NCBI GenBank assembly: GCA_001466705.2
Contig: LATX02000189.1
Location: 930,001 to 994,000, forward strand
Length of the DNA stretch: 64,000 nucleotides
Reading direction: 5' to 3'
Source: Moniliophthora roreri
Taxonomy: Eukaryota; Basidiomycota; Agaricomycetes; Agaricales; Marasmiaceae
Position 1 is the stretch's first letter, and each line of letters opens with the position of its first letter. The notes below the pieces were generated by a model. It saw nothing but the letters and a program-made list of their open reading frames with translations. It made no database searches and was not told the origin of the DNA. Shown here piece by piece: positions 23,001 to 33,796 of the stretch. The translations under genes were made by a program, and so were the position numbers.

Positions 23001-26000
23001 ATGCCACACAGTGGTAATCAAACTGTACTCTCCTCCTATTTCTCCCAGTCACAGAACCCCAAGAAAACTAGTGGGAACAAACGCCTCAATCATCCAGATA
23101 CCACAATCGACCTCACGTATGAGTCATCGGACGAGTTAGAGGAATCCTTCAGGCCAGCGAAAAGAACGAAGACGTCGCACTCTACAGAACCAGGCTCTTC
23201 CTCAAAATCCGACGGTGTAGCTGACCAGTGGCGCTACAATCCAGCGTCGCCCAATATCCGTACAGATGAGTCCGAGGAGTCATCGGCGAAACGCAAGGCC
23301 AGACACGAAGAATTCAAAAAGAAGCTCTTACTCGAAAACAAAAAGGCGTCTTTGTTCAGAACATCTTCTCGTGAGGATGCCTTCGTTGAAACTGTGCGAG
23401 CACCATCTCCCGAAACATCTTTTCCGGAGTTTGCTGCAAAGAGGAAGGCAAAACGGACCGGGTCTGGGACTGGAAACACGAGGCGAGAGGAAGTAGGACC
23501 GTCTGGAGAACCATATACCCCATTGGAGAAACAGGTGCGCTCTCGCAGTGAGACTCCTACCACCTGCGACTCAACGACTGGTCACTCGGCAGGTCCTACA
23601 GCTCCGTAAGGACAATCCTGGAACACTGTTAATGGTCGAAGTAGGTTACAAATATAAATTCTTTGGCGAAGATGCAAAGGTAAAAAAAATAATAATAAAC
23701 GATGGCCTGATTCTGGAGGCAGCCTCACTGAATGCTGAGCCAGATAGGTGCAAAAGAACTGGGAATTGCTTGCTTTCCCGACCGGAACTTTATTGTGGCT
23801 TCGGTTCCAGTTCACCGATGGCAGGTTCATTTGAAGAAGCAAGTCTCATATTTGACCCGCTGACGGTCGAGAAAGATCTGACTCTCCCGGCAGATTACTG
23901 AGCAAGGGGCACCGAGTGGGTTTGGTTAACCAAGTCGAAACAGCTGCCCTGAAGAAAGTCAGCGACAATCGCAGTGGTCCCTTCGAAAGAATGCTGGTGC
24001 GCTTATGCACTGCAGCCACGTCTGTATTTTTCACAGAATGCATCTCCACCCTACGCTCAAATCTGATACAGCTATGTCGATGACATTGATTCCGTTGACG
24101 ACATCGAGCGTTATTCCTCACCACCGATTCTTTGTTTGATTGAGGATCCTAAGGCGCGAAAGAACAGCCGTGTTTCTATGGGCATGATAGCCATTTCACC
24201 TAGCACTGGTGATGTGATCTGGGACGAGTTCGATGGTAGGTAGTTCTTGAAATACCTCTCGTATCTTGCTGACATACCCCGTTTCAAGACGAATCTGTGA
24301 GGCTCAATCTGGAGGTGTGCCCAAGATACAGACATGCAAGCAATAAAGACTGAAAATCATGCCAGACCCGACTGGAGCATTTGAAGCCTACGGAGATCTT
24401 AACTCATAGTGACGGTCTTACGGATCCTACGAAGCGTTTTCTTACCCATCTTCCAGGGTATGATCTGCCTTCCTACCCCGCTTATTTACTCAAAGTTCAA
24501 CAGCAATGTTCGACTGGAGTACTTCGATGAGTTGATGACATACACCGAAGCCTTCGAGTACATCTCGAGTATCCATGGCAGAATATTCTCCGGGAACGAA
24601 AAAGCAGGTATGCTTGTTACCTCTTCTACCGCGATTCCCGACCCATGTCATGTTGGTTCAGGAAAACGTTTAGCAGAGGTTTCTGGCTTGCCTAGACGCG
24701 TAGTAGTTGCTCTGGCGCATATTATTCAATACCTGTCAGCATTCGACATTGTGGACGCATTATTCGAGGCTGAGTATTTCGAACGCTTCACCATCCACTC
24801 ACGTAGTATGCTTTTAGGTGTCAACACACTCAGTAATCTGGAGATATTTAAGAATGAAACAGATGGAAGTGTCAGAGGATCGCTGCTGTCAATTCTTGAC
24901 CACACGAAGACCAAGTTTGGGGCACGGTTGTTGAAACGATGGATTGGCCAACCCTTGACAGACAGAAAGTGAGGCTAAGCTCGGGGTATATGGGCCATTC
25001 ACTCAACGATATTCTAGAGCGCTACAGGAACGTGTCGACGCTGTTGAGGAAATCATTGCTAGTGACTCGGAGAAGCTCTTAGCCCTCCGGCAGGTACTGG
25101 CATCGAGACTACCCGATCTCGCCAAGGGTTTGAGTCGCATTCACTACGGCCAGGTATTTATTTACAGGATACATCATCTTCTCAATCTCACATATCGCAG
25201 TGTACACCTCAAGAACTGGCCGTGATACTACCGGCTTTCAACAAGATCGCCACAGCGCTTGATGAAATTAGCGATCCTTCCGAAGCCGGCTTTCGCTCAC
25301 CGCTGCTGAATAATATTATCTATGCGCTGCCGAAGCTACGGACTCCCATGAAAAATCTTCTTGACACTATCAAACTGTCCTCGGCCTCGGAAGGCTTGAA
25401 AGAGGATCTCTGGAAGGATCCTCAGAAGGTAGCTGAGCGTCTTTCCCTTCCATGTATTTCTACTGACGGCCATGCTAGTATCCCTCGGTTGAGGATGCTC
25501 ACGACGTGAGTTCTTCCATTCGATAACGTGCGACAGACTTACCTGAACCAATAGCTCCTATGTGTCACGGAGGCTGAGTTGATGGATGAACTCAAATCCA
25601 GTAAGCAAGGCTTTCTGACCTGTCGACGTGTATTGATCACAAGTAGTCCGGAAGAGCCTCAAATTACCGAAACTAGAATGGACTACAGTCGGCACCGAAG
25701 AGGTGGGGACACTCTTGAGCGCATACTAGGGATCGACTCACAGTTATACCAGTATCTCGTCGAAATCAAGAATACGGACAAGAGACCTATACCTCCGGCT
25801 TGGCCTCTGATATCGAAGTATGTTCACGTACGATCTGTTTCTCACTGAGTACTCAGCTTGTTTTTAGAACTAAATACAATACAAGATACCGACCGCCAGA
25901 GGTGAAGCAAAAGATGGACATGCGAGCTCAATGTCAAGAAACACTGGGGGTGAGCTTATACGATTCAGAGAAGTAAATCTTCTTAGCGCTAACCTGATTC

Positions 26001-27309
26001 TCCCTAGACTGAATGTAATAAGGCATTCCAGTCCTTCCTGCGAGAAATTGCCGAAAAGTACTACAGTGTCATGCGGAATGCTATCAACCAACTAGCTCTG
26101 GCAGACTGTTTCTGCAGTTTAGCACAAGTTGCGCAAAAGGTGGGCCTGCAGCCGATGACAAATTGCTTATGACCAGCTAACACTCGTCATGAAAGGCTGA
26201 TTACGTTCGACCCACTTTTACCGACGATAATGAGCTCGAGATCATTGACGGTCGACACCCGATGGTCGAAGTCCTCAGGACAGATCCCTTTGTTCCGAAT
26301 ACCGTCCGGATGGAATCTGGGGGAGCCATCATCGTAACCGGGCCAAATATGGGGGGCAAGAGCTCTCTGGTGAGAATGGTAGCTCTCATTTCCATTATGG
26401 CGCAAATAGGGAGCTATGGCAAGTTTTACTACATATGAATTTTGGCATTCTGCTGAACTGCATCCTAGTACCTGCGACGTCAGTAAAGTTAGGTGTCGTG
26501 GATGCGATTTTAACGCGAATGGGTGGTGCGTGCACGCGATTATCATTGAGCAGGCTTCGATCCTGACTTGACATTGAGCTTGGGACGAATTGATGCGAGG
26601 GCGTTCTACCTTCATGGTGGAAATGTCGGAGACCAGTGAAATTCTCAAGTCTGCAACCTCGCGGAGCCTTGTCATTCTTGATGAGCTTGGGCGAGGAACC
26701 TCGACTTTTGATGGAGTAAGTGTTTTGGGCTTTTTTATTGCTGAGCTTGCCTCATTCCGTGGTAGATGGCTGTTGCGAGTGCCACGCTGCATCATCTGCT
26801 CCAAGTCACAAAGTGTAAAACATTGTTCATAACACACTATCCGTTGCTTGCTTTGGAGATTGAAAAGGCATTTCCATCGCTAGTACAAAACCAACACATG
26901 GGATACGCCGCTGATTCTCGAATTGACGGCCGTCGCAATATCATTTTCTTGTATCAACTAACATCAGGGATTGCGACAGGTGGGCCTTACTGAACTTAAT
27001 TAGCAACCTGATCTTACACGTTTTCCAGAGTCTTTTGGGATTGAATGCGCCCGGCTGGCTCAGGTACCGGAGGAGATCCTGACCGTAGCATCTCAACGGG
27101 CAGCACGTATGCAGAAAGAGATCGAAGGTCGCATGTCTTTGAGCAGGTATACCCTCAGCCACCTTGTGATAGAGAGGGAGGCTCACCTTTCACCCAGAAC
27201 ACGGCTTGCTATCCAATCCATTCGGCGTTGTTTAGGCGGAGAGGATACTGCATTGAAGGATTTGGAGGCTCTCACAGATTTTAGGTCATACAGTAATCAA
27301 GGATTTTAA
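23001..27309 (+). CDS. MSH3: DNA mismatch repair protein Msh3
   Basis: Msh3 pairs with Msh2 (MutS beta) to recognise insertion-deletion loops. The model from ATG 23001 has over 20 introns and about 1,050 residues. The N terminus carries a PCNA-binding PIP box (QTVLSSYF, residues about 7-14), then a charged disordered region. MutS domain I begins [16 protein letters not shown] with [15 protein letters not shown] and [11 protein letters not shown]. The connector and lever domains follow. The ATPase has Walker [14 protein letters not shown], the MutS signature [14 protein letters not shown], Walker [13 protein letters not shown] and FITHYPLL. The C-terminal helices read in frame without an intron to TGA 27309. 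Two introns (23839-23893, 26419-26468) are GC-AG. No frameshift or missing catalytic residue was found. Confidence 0.95.
23839..23893 (+). other. GC-AG intron in MSH3 (first)
   Basis: The exon ends AAGAA, the intron opens GCAAGT and ends CGGCAG. It joins VHLKK to [13 protein letters not shown]; the nearby GT gives the wrong phase. Confidence 0.85.
26419..26468 (+). other. GC-AG intron in MSH3 (second)
   Basis: The exon ends TATG, the intron opens GCAAGT and ends CCTAG. It joins MAQIGSY to [14 protein letters not shown] inside the MutS ATPase domain. Confidence 0.85.
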
Positions 27310-27344
27310 TTTTGTACTATACGGCACCATATATCCTAGGAATA

Positions 27345-30300
27345 TTACTCTTGGACAACTTTTTTGCGCTTCGCTATTTTGCCATTGTCTTGACCCACCA
27401 ACTTTCGCTTTGAACCGGCACCATCCGTCCCGTCAGTTCGTGCCAATTGCTTGCACATCTGCAATGTGCCCTTGTAACGACCGGACTCAGCCAACCGTTC
27501 CGATAATGCACCCCATGACGAGGGATCCCATATCTGTTCTGCATCCACTGCATGGAGTCGGCGAGTCTGGCGATGGGCCAGGACAGCTGACTTAAATATC
27601 TCTCTCATTTGGGAAGCAGTTAGGGATGTCTTCCCATCACCACCTTCCGAGATGAAACCTATAAGTGCTTTGCGAAGTTTGGTCAGGAACGTGGAGACCT
27701 CTTTGGGGCGCTAAAAGAATGCAAGATCAGCAACCAATCCATTGCAAACGGTGTGAGGACCATACGCCAGTCGGTAGTTGAGTCAGTATGTCGTGAACGA
27801 GCTGGAAGGCCTGACAACGCCTGTACGTATTGATGGCTTTTTGCGAGAGATCCAAGAGATCATCACGGAGATCCCAAGCTTCTGATTGGAAGCGACGTAT
27901 GAATTGGTGAAAGAAGGCAGCATTGAGCGATGAATTCTTTCTCGTGAAGAAATCCACAAGGGATGCTCGATATGTGTCCAGGACCTCCTTCTGATGACCA
28001 GAATGCATCATGAGATGCGATATGTAGATAGCACAGTCAGCTACTGTCGACAGGTAGTCAGACGAGCGGAGTTTTCTGGCCCTCTCGTGAAGATTCTTGA
28101 GGGCTGTCGATAATGCTTCGGCATCTACAGAAGTGGGTACATCCTTCAGCTTGCCTATCCTTGACCGTAATAGACCTTGGGCCTTGTCTGAGAGTTGTTT
28201 TTCATCGGGTGAAGACTTGGTTGCGAGGTCGAGTAAAGGAACAACGAATTGGACGACATGTGGACTTGAAGGCCTTTTCTTAACGAATATATCAACGAGG
28301 TCAAGCACTCGGTTCTTGAAATGTATGGCCTCCCGTTGAGCGTCAGTGCCTTGGGGCAAATTAATGGTTGTGATATACGATCAGCTACAGTGCACACCTT
28401 TGCTCTTATTCTTCTCGTTAAGCCTCATCTTGAAGATTTCTGCCAAATGGACATCGATAGCCATCATCTGGTCATCGTCCATGTACTCCTCTTCACTAAC
28501 TTCATCGTCCGTTTCACTCGTAGCAGCTTGAATCCCGTTGACGGCAAGTACCTCCATTATTTGTTTGCGGAGCTCCTCGTCCGGTTCTTCGTCATTATTA
28601 TCTGCGTCATCTTCCGAGTCATTCTCGTCAGAAGAACTGCTGTCGTCGTCCTCTACACTATCCTCTGCGGCACGTTCACTGTCATCATCCTCAACATCCT
28701 CCTCTTCGTCCACTTCGGAATCATTTTCCTGGTTAGGATCTCGTTTTTCAAGTTGCTGTATAATCGCATTAGCATTGGCGTAAACTTGAGGAAAGAAAGT
28801 CGCGCACAGTCAATATGAGGTCAATAGAAGATTCCTTCACGAAACCGGACATCAAAGAGAAGACTTGATTGCCTACCACGCGCGTGAAGACGGTGGATCT
28901 CTCCAAACACCCGATAATAGCATCAACGAAGATGTCAATCGGTTCGTGTTGCTGATTTTCTTCTTCGCCAACAGTAGACTTTCGAAACTTTTTTTTCTTA
29001 GGCTTCTCCAAGAACATACGTGTTGAGGCCTCCAAACAGTCCTATAAATTCAATGAGTTGGTATTCAATATTGACTGAATACGTAGAACATACCTCAAGG
29101 GGGATCGAATCATCAGAATCTTCGGAGCAGAGATTCTGGATGACAGATGCGAGTAGTAATAGTTCCGCACCGCTTGCAGCTTCCTTGTCGTCGTTTGCAG
29201 TCTGAAATGTGCCGAGGGTCGGTTTTAGCGCAAAGCAATACATGAATTACATACCACTCGCAACTTTGTGGCCATGTCTTTCGCCTTGGTGTACAGAGTT
29301 TGCGTCTCCTCATCGACATCGTGAACGGGTGTTACGTGTTTTTTGTCGGCTTGCAACTCTTCAATTGTGGCCAAAACCTTAGAAGCCCAGAACTCTCGAT
29401 CGGACGCAACACTGAATAACTTGGTCTTTACATCCCCTGTTTGACGACTTTTGAGATAAACGAGCAATAAGTTGACAGATGAAAACCAACCATCCTGCAA
29501 GACGTTTGCTTGATTCGTAAGGTCAGCAAGACAGGCGAGGAGCCTGGTTCGGCAGTGTTGGCGTAGATCATCTGAATATGTCGGTTTGGGCACCTCACGC
29601 ATCTAAACGTAGGATCAGCATGACATACTGCTCACTGAAGAATGTCTCGGAACTCACAGCAACAAATTTGCTCTTCTCCTTTTTCTTCTTCACCACAAAG
29701 AGGCCGTTGACCACAAACCAATCCAACACCACCTGAACCCATTCGTCGCTCTTCTGAATAGCACCGTTGCGTATGAGAGCGAACAATTGATCAATGATCC
29801 ACCTGCGACGGGCGTTGATAGTTTCAATACTGCCTCTTGATCAATGGGTCAAAAATGTGAAGCTAGGATGGGAGCGGTCACTACGTACTGATCATCATTT
29901 GCTTGAGCCAGTAGATGGTCGATGTACTGTTTGATTGCAGATGTATCCATCGTAGCTAATATTGACTCGACAGTTTTCGTTCTTGTCAGCTTATCGAATT
30001 GTTGGTTCCCATGAATGCCTGTGAGCTGAAGTATGAGAGAGAACCCAAGCCTAGGATTTTCTTTGACGAGTTTCTGAACTTCGGCAGCCTGCAGGCGGAG
30101 TATGAGGAAAGCACGGATCACAGAGTAGCTATACTTACTGTTTGCGTTGCAATTTTGTGCAGGTAGCGATCCTTTTTAGCGAGATGGTTAATCCATGTTC
30201 GCATGAAATTTTTCGTGAACAGCATGGGCATGAGGTCTTCGTGGACTCGAACGAGCGCACTCTGAAATACTTTAAAGCCCCAAAATTTGCGTTCAGCAGA

Positions 30301-31472
30301 TGAGCTGGAGGAAAAGAGCGATTCTGAAACGGGGTTAGATGGCGTTGTATACCATAGGATAGGAAAGCATACCATCAACCACTACTCTAAAGAATTCGGA
30401 GAAATTACTCTTTTTCTGTGCCTCGCTGTCTAATGTTGGTAACAGGATGTCTAGTATAACCTCCCAGACGAAGTGTAGCTGCGGCTTCCACGAGCCAGTG
30501 GTGCCTTTTGCCTGATCTCCAGAATGGTCTTCCACGGTTGCCTCCTATGAAAAATAATTCAGCCAGTGTCCAACTGACATGAAATACAGCCCGACCTTTA
30601 GAATTAGGGCGACAGTTTGCAAGTTGGAGTTGCTCAAAACATTGGTATCCTTAAACGTAGGCGAAAGTATGGATTTCCAGTCGACGTCCTTCTCAGCCAA
30701 CCTCTGCAGTTTGAGAACCATCGCAACCTTCTCTGGCGTCCATACTTTTTTCTCCTTAAACAGCATCTGGACACTCAATCTCAACGCTTCATCCTTCCAC
30801 GGCACTTCAGAGCTACCCAACGCGTCAATCCCCAATCCCACAGACCACCACGCGCTTTCTCTGAGCCACGATTTTTTCTCCCCGAGTGAAATCAACTGCG
30901 TCAGCACTTCTTCATAGCTTGACAGTGAAGACGCTTGTGTAGCGGAAGAAGGTGAGGCGGTCAATGGTGTTAAACGGACCAATAATCCCGACTGTATTAT
31001 CGACGTGAAACCAAATAGACGAGCAAAGAGAACGTCTCTCTCTTCTTGACCGGTAGAAGCACCCTGAGCTTTGGTGATATTAATTATCAAGTTGGATATT
31101 TGGGAACAGGTCACCGTCTCTAACCGAGAGAGCAGCTGTCGCAGATAATTGGTCGAAACAAGCTTAACCAGATGAAGAAGAACATACCTCAGTCAAAGCA
31201 ACCGCAAATCCCAATCTACTGCTTTCCCTCGGACTCGCAAGACCTCGAATCAACCTCCGCACAGAATAGGAGACATCTTGTGCGTTCATAGTATCCAGGG
31301 TGTCTGCGTTCGCCGCGTCTTCATCCTCGTCTGAACCTGCACTTGGAACTTCATGGTGACTTTGAAACTGCTCGAGAGCCGATATGAGCTTGACTGAAGC
31401 TTCTATGCGCTCATTCTTGGAAGCAGAAGATAAGTGCCAGAATAGAGGGAGAGTGGTAGTTGCTGCAGACAT
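27345..31472 (-). CDS. POL5: DNA polymerase phi / Pol5 (MYBBP1A family), ribosome biogenesis
   Basis: Despite its name Pol5 is a nucleolar HEAT-repeat-like protein needed for rRNA synthesis and 60S assembly. The model from ATG 31472 to the stop at 27345 gives roughly 1,150-1,200 residues over many exons. The start MSAATTTLPLFWHLSSASK and RRLIRGLASPRESSRLGFAV are family hallmarks. So are SGLLVRLTPL and LRESAWWSVG in the next exons. A strongly acidic block (Asp/Glu/Ser) lies at about 28,380-28,760, followed by LRKQIMEVLAVNGI, as in yeast Pol5 where an acidic region interrupts the helical repeats. The C terminus is basic (KRKKVVQE), a likely nucleolar signal. The stop is 35 bases from the MSH3 stop, so the 3' ends probably overlap. 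Confidence 0.9.
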
Positions 31473-31754
31473 CCTTGCCTACTGCTTCGCACCGTTCAGG
31501 CGCAAAAAATTTTGCGATCGAAGGAAATTTATCCCCATTTGGCGTCTAACACCTAACGCCTACTCACTGCTCCTCAGTTCTGTACTGATCGTTAATTCGC
31601 AAAATAATAGCTGTTTATCAAGTGATTCAATAATTAGTATGTTTCTAGTAGGATACATGATGATGATCAATGGATAAGTTACATCTGTGTGCGTTTGATA
31701 CTTCTCTAAGCTGATCTCGTCAGACTCCCCAAGCATGAAAGTGGTCTCAAAAAA

Positions 31755-32581
31755 TCAATCAAGATGAACCGAATGTCCCTTCACCCCCAGCCGACACTTC
31801 TCGCAATCCGCCCGAGGGCCCATGGTGAACCTTTGCCGCCGTGATGGCGAGCTAACGGCTGTGACTGGTGAGTTCGATATTGACATGCTTGTGTCAGATA
31901 TTGGACTTGATGGGCGGGTAAAGCCCGCATGGACAATCACATCGGGTGTAGGTGGTAAAACGTTGATGGCGGGAGGCAGTTCTGGTGGATACAGTGTAGA
32001 ATGAGGAAGAGGCCCGCCTTGCGAAGTCGAGGAGGGTAGTGAGTTGAGGTAGTTTGTTTCCATGCGAAGATGGCTGTCATTTGGTTGTATGGTTTGTTTA
32101 TAGTCGAATGAAGTACGCAATGGTGTTAGTTGGGGTCTCGATGTATTCGTGACGGACGCTGACGTTGAGGACTGAAAAGTATATGAAGCCACAATCGACT
32201 TATTCTTGAAAATCAAACTCACCTCGGGATGTGCTGTAGTGTTTCTGGCGTCAAAACCTCCCCCATGAGCTGTCTCTATTGTCAACTCGCTGGCTCGTTG
32301 AACCCAGTCTTCAGATGCACACTGACCGCCGCCGGCAGTCCCTGACCCGCACGAGAGAAATATGGGATATGTTGGGCGCCGCTCATCTTGGGTACTTATA
32401 ATGTATCGTTTCTGTAGCGGGTCCCGACACGTTAGCATTAGTAGTGGCTCAATAGTGGCTCAAGAGACTGGAGACCCACAGTAGACCGACTAGGAGAGCC
32501 CATGTCGTCTGGTGAACGCGCACGTTTGCATGCTGTTCTGTGACCCATAGAAGGGGGTGGAAAATCAATTTCCATTTGCAT
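31755..32581 (-). CDS. Uncharacterised protein with C-terminal Cys-x2-Cys motif
   Basis: Three exons can be joined: ATG 32581 (MQMEIDFPPPSMGHRTACKR), then KRYIISTQDERRPTYPIF, then a Ser/Pro-rich exon ending at TGA 31755-31757. The protein has about 235 residues. The Arg/Lys patch near residue 20 could be a nuclear signal. The most ordered part is the extreme C terminus, RQRFTMGPRADCEKCR..HSVHLD, where Cys-x2-Cys and two nearby His could bind zinc. I recognise no named domain. The splice sites are canonical and codon use looks normal, so the gene is probably real. It is on the same strand as POL5, with 282 bases between its stop and the POL5 start. Confidence 0.72.
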
Positions 32582-32684
32582 ATCCGGGAACTTTTAGCAC
32601 CGGTGGCTAGTGGATTTTCGACAATGGTGGTAGAGAAAAGAGTTTGACGAAGTCGCGTTAGGGTCCGCAGCGTCACGGATCCAA

Positions 32685-32702
32685 GATAGATAGATAGATA
32701 GA
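32685..32702 (+). repeat. (GATA)n microsatellite
   Basis: Four and a half perfect GATA units. Confidence 0.9.
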
Positions 32703-33609
32703 TTGCTCAGTACCCACTAAAGTTCACTCGGGCTGTTAGTCTCTTATGGAATTGGTCTCGTTGGGACTACCTTTCGAACAGTCAGCTTAATGGAATTCCC
32801 ACCCGGGTCTTGTATTGGACCAATGCAACATCCTGAGTACGAGAGACTTCACCTTCACTAGCTGGGGAGTGGCTCTCGGAAGCACGTTTTGAAGAGTAAC
32901 ATGGTCGCTAATAGTAGGACAAATTTCATCGCACGCACTCCAAATCCAAGTCCTCTATTCCATGCATGAAGAATGGTTGTACCAACACCTTTATGCCAGC
33001 TGGCAGGGGGCGTTGGTGAAGGCTGTGAATAATCAAGATCGGAAGGAGGATGCCAGTACGTTTGCGGTGCTCGTCAGTCAGCCAAAATCCTGCGTCAAAG
33101 GCCTCTGCAGTCATCATGGTCTACACTTAACTCGCACTTTCGGGATGCATTGGCACACAGATCACCCCCTGGTCTCTTTACATGCGGTGGGGAGATAAGA
33201 AGCCATGCTGAAATCGGAAAGCTTCTTAACAGCTTTTTCTTTTCGCCCGGCTTCTACTCCAAGAGACGATGAAGCCGGATGCATACACCTTGTTCAACAA
33301 TCTAAACAGTCTAGGAACTAGTGGTTACGCCGTCTTGTGCAAGCGTGAAAAGAGTACAGATTCGAAGGAAATTGGGGCACAGCCTGGGCATTACAGCTAT
33401 ATGCTGTAGCCTCTATAACAGCATAGTAGAGCTTTGTACCTTGGAGGCGTGTCAATCACTTGTAGCGATGACCGGGTCTAAAACGAGTGTTTTCGACGGA
33501 ATATAGCTCAGCATGTATAATCGAAGCTCAGCGAATATTCAATAAACCATGAAGCGGGCGCCGCAAAAGTACTGGAACACCGTAGAAGAAGACCACAGAG
33601 TCGAGATTA

Positions 33610-33636
33610 TAGATACATAGATACATAGATAGATAG
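33610..33636 (+). repeat. (AGATACAT)/(AGAT) microsatellite
   Basis: Alternating AGATACAT and AGAT units directly upstream of the HSP90 heat-shock element. Confidence 0.85.
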
Positions 33637-33644
33637 GGTACCGT

Positions 33645-33657
33645 TTCGAGAACGTTC
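33645..33657 (+). promoter_or_regulatory. Perfect three-unit heat-shock element of HSP90
   Basis: TTCGAGAACGTTC reads TTC-nn-GAA-nn-TTC, the canonical HSF1-binding array, about 140 bases upstream of the HSP90 initiator. Heat-shock control by HSF1 is expected for HSP90. Confidence 0.85.
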
Positions 33658-33692
33658 CTTCGTGTATACCAAAAGAGGCAGTCATAGGATTG

Positions 33693-33700
33693 TTCCAGAA
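33693..33700 (+). promoter_or_regulatory. Second heat-shock element half-array
   Basis: TTCCAGAA is a two-unit TTC-nn-GAA match, 35 bases downstream of the main element and about 100 bases before the HSP90 start. Confidence 0.65.
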
Positions 33701-33796
33701 CTAAAATTTGAGCGTACATAAAGATCAACGCGTCGCCTACATCCTTCCTTCATCTCTCATTTGCACCTACGCAATTCCCCTAGCACCCTCAAAAAA

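Larger units (their letters stand above)
32582..33644. other. Intergenic upstream of HSP90
   Basis: Just over 1 kb without a supported gene. It holds two GATA-type microsatellites (32685-32702 and 33610-33636) and, at 33533-33540, GAATATTC, a two-unit heat-shock element match. The ORFs here are short and unrecognised. Confidence 0.55.

Noticed and set aside
23600..24100. Frameshifts in MSH3
   Set aside because: Explained by a GC-AG intron (23839-23893) and a normal GT-AG intron that splits the ATYVDDIDS motif.
28538..28783. Long Ser-rich ORF on the + strand
   Set aside because: It is the antisense shadow of the Asp/Glu-rich block of POL5.
32685..33636. GATA/AGAT repeats as a CRISPR-like or satellite array
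   Set aside because: They are short simple microsatellites without spacers.
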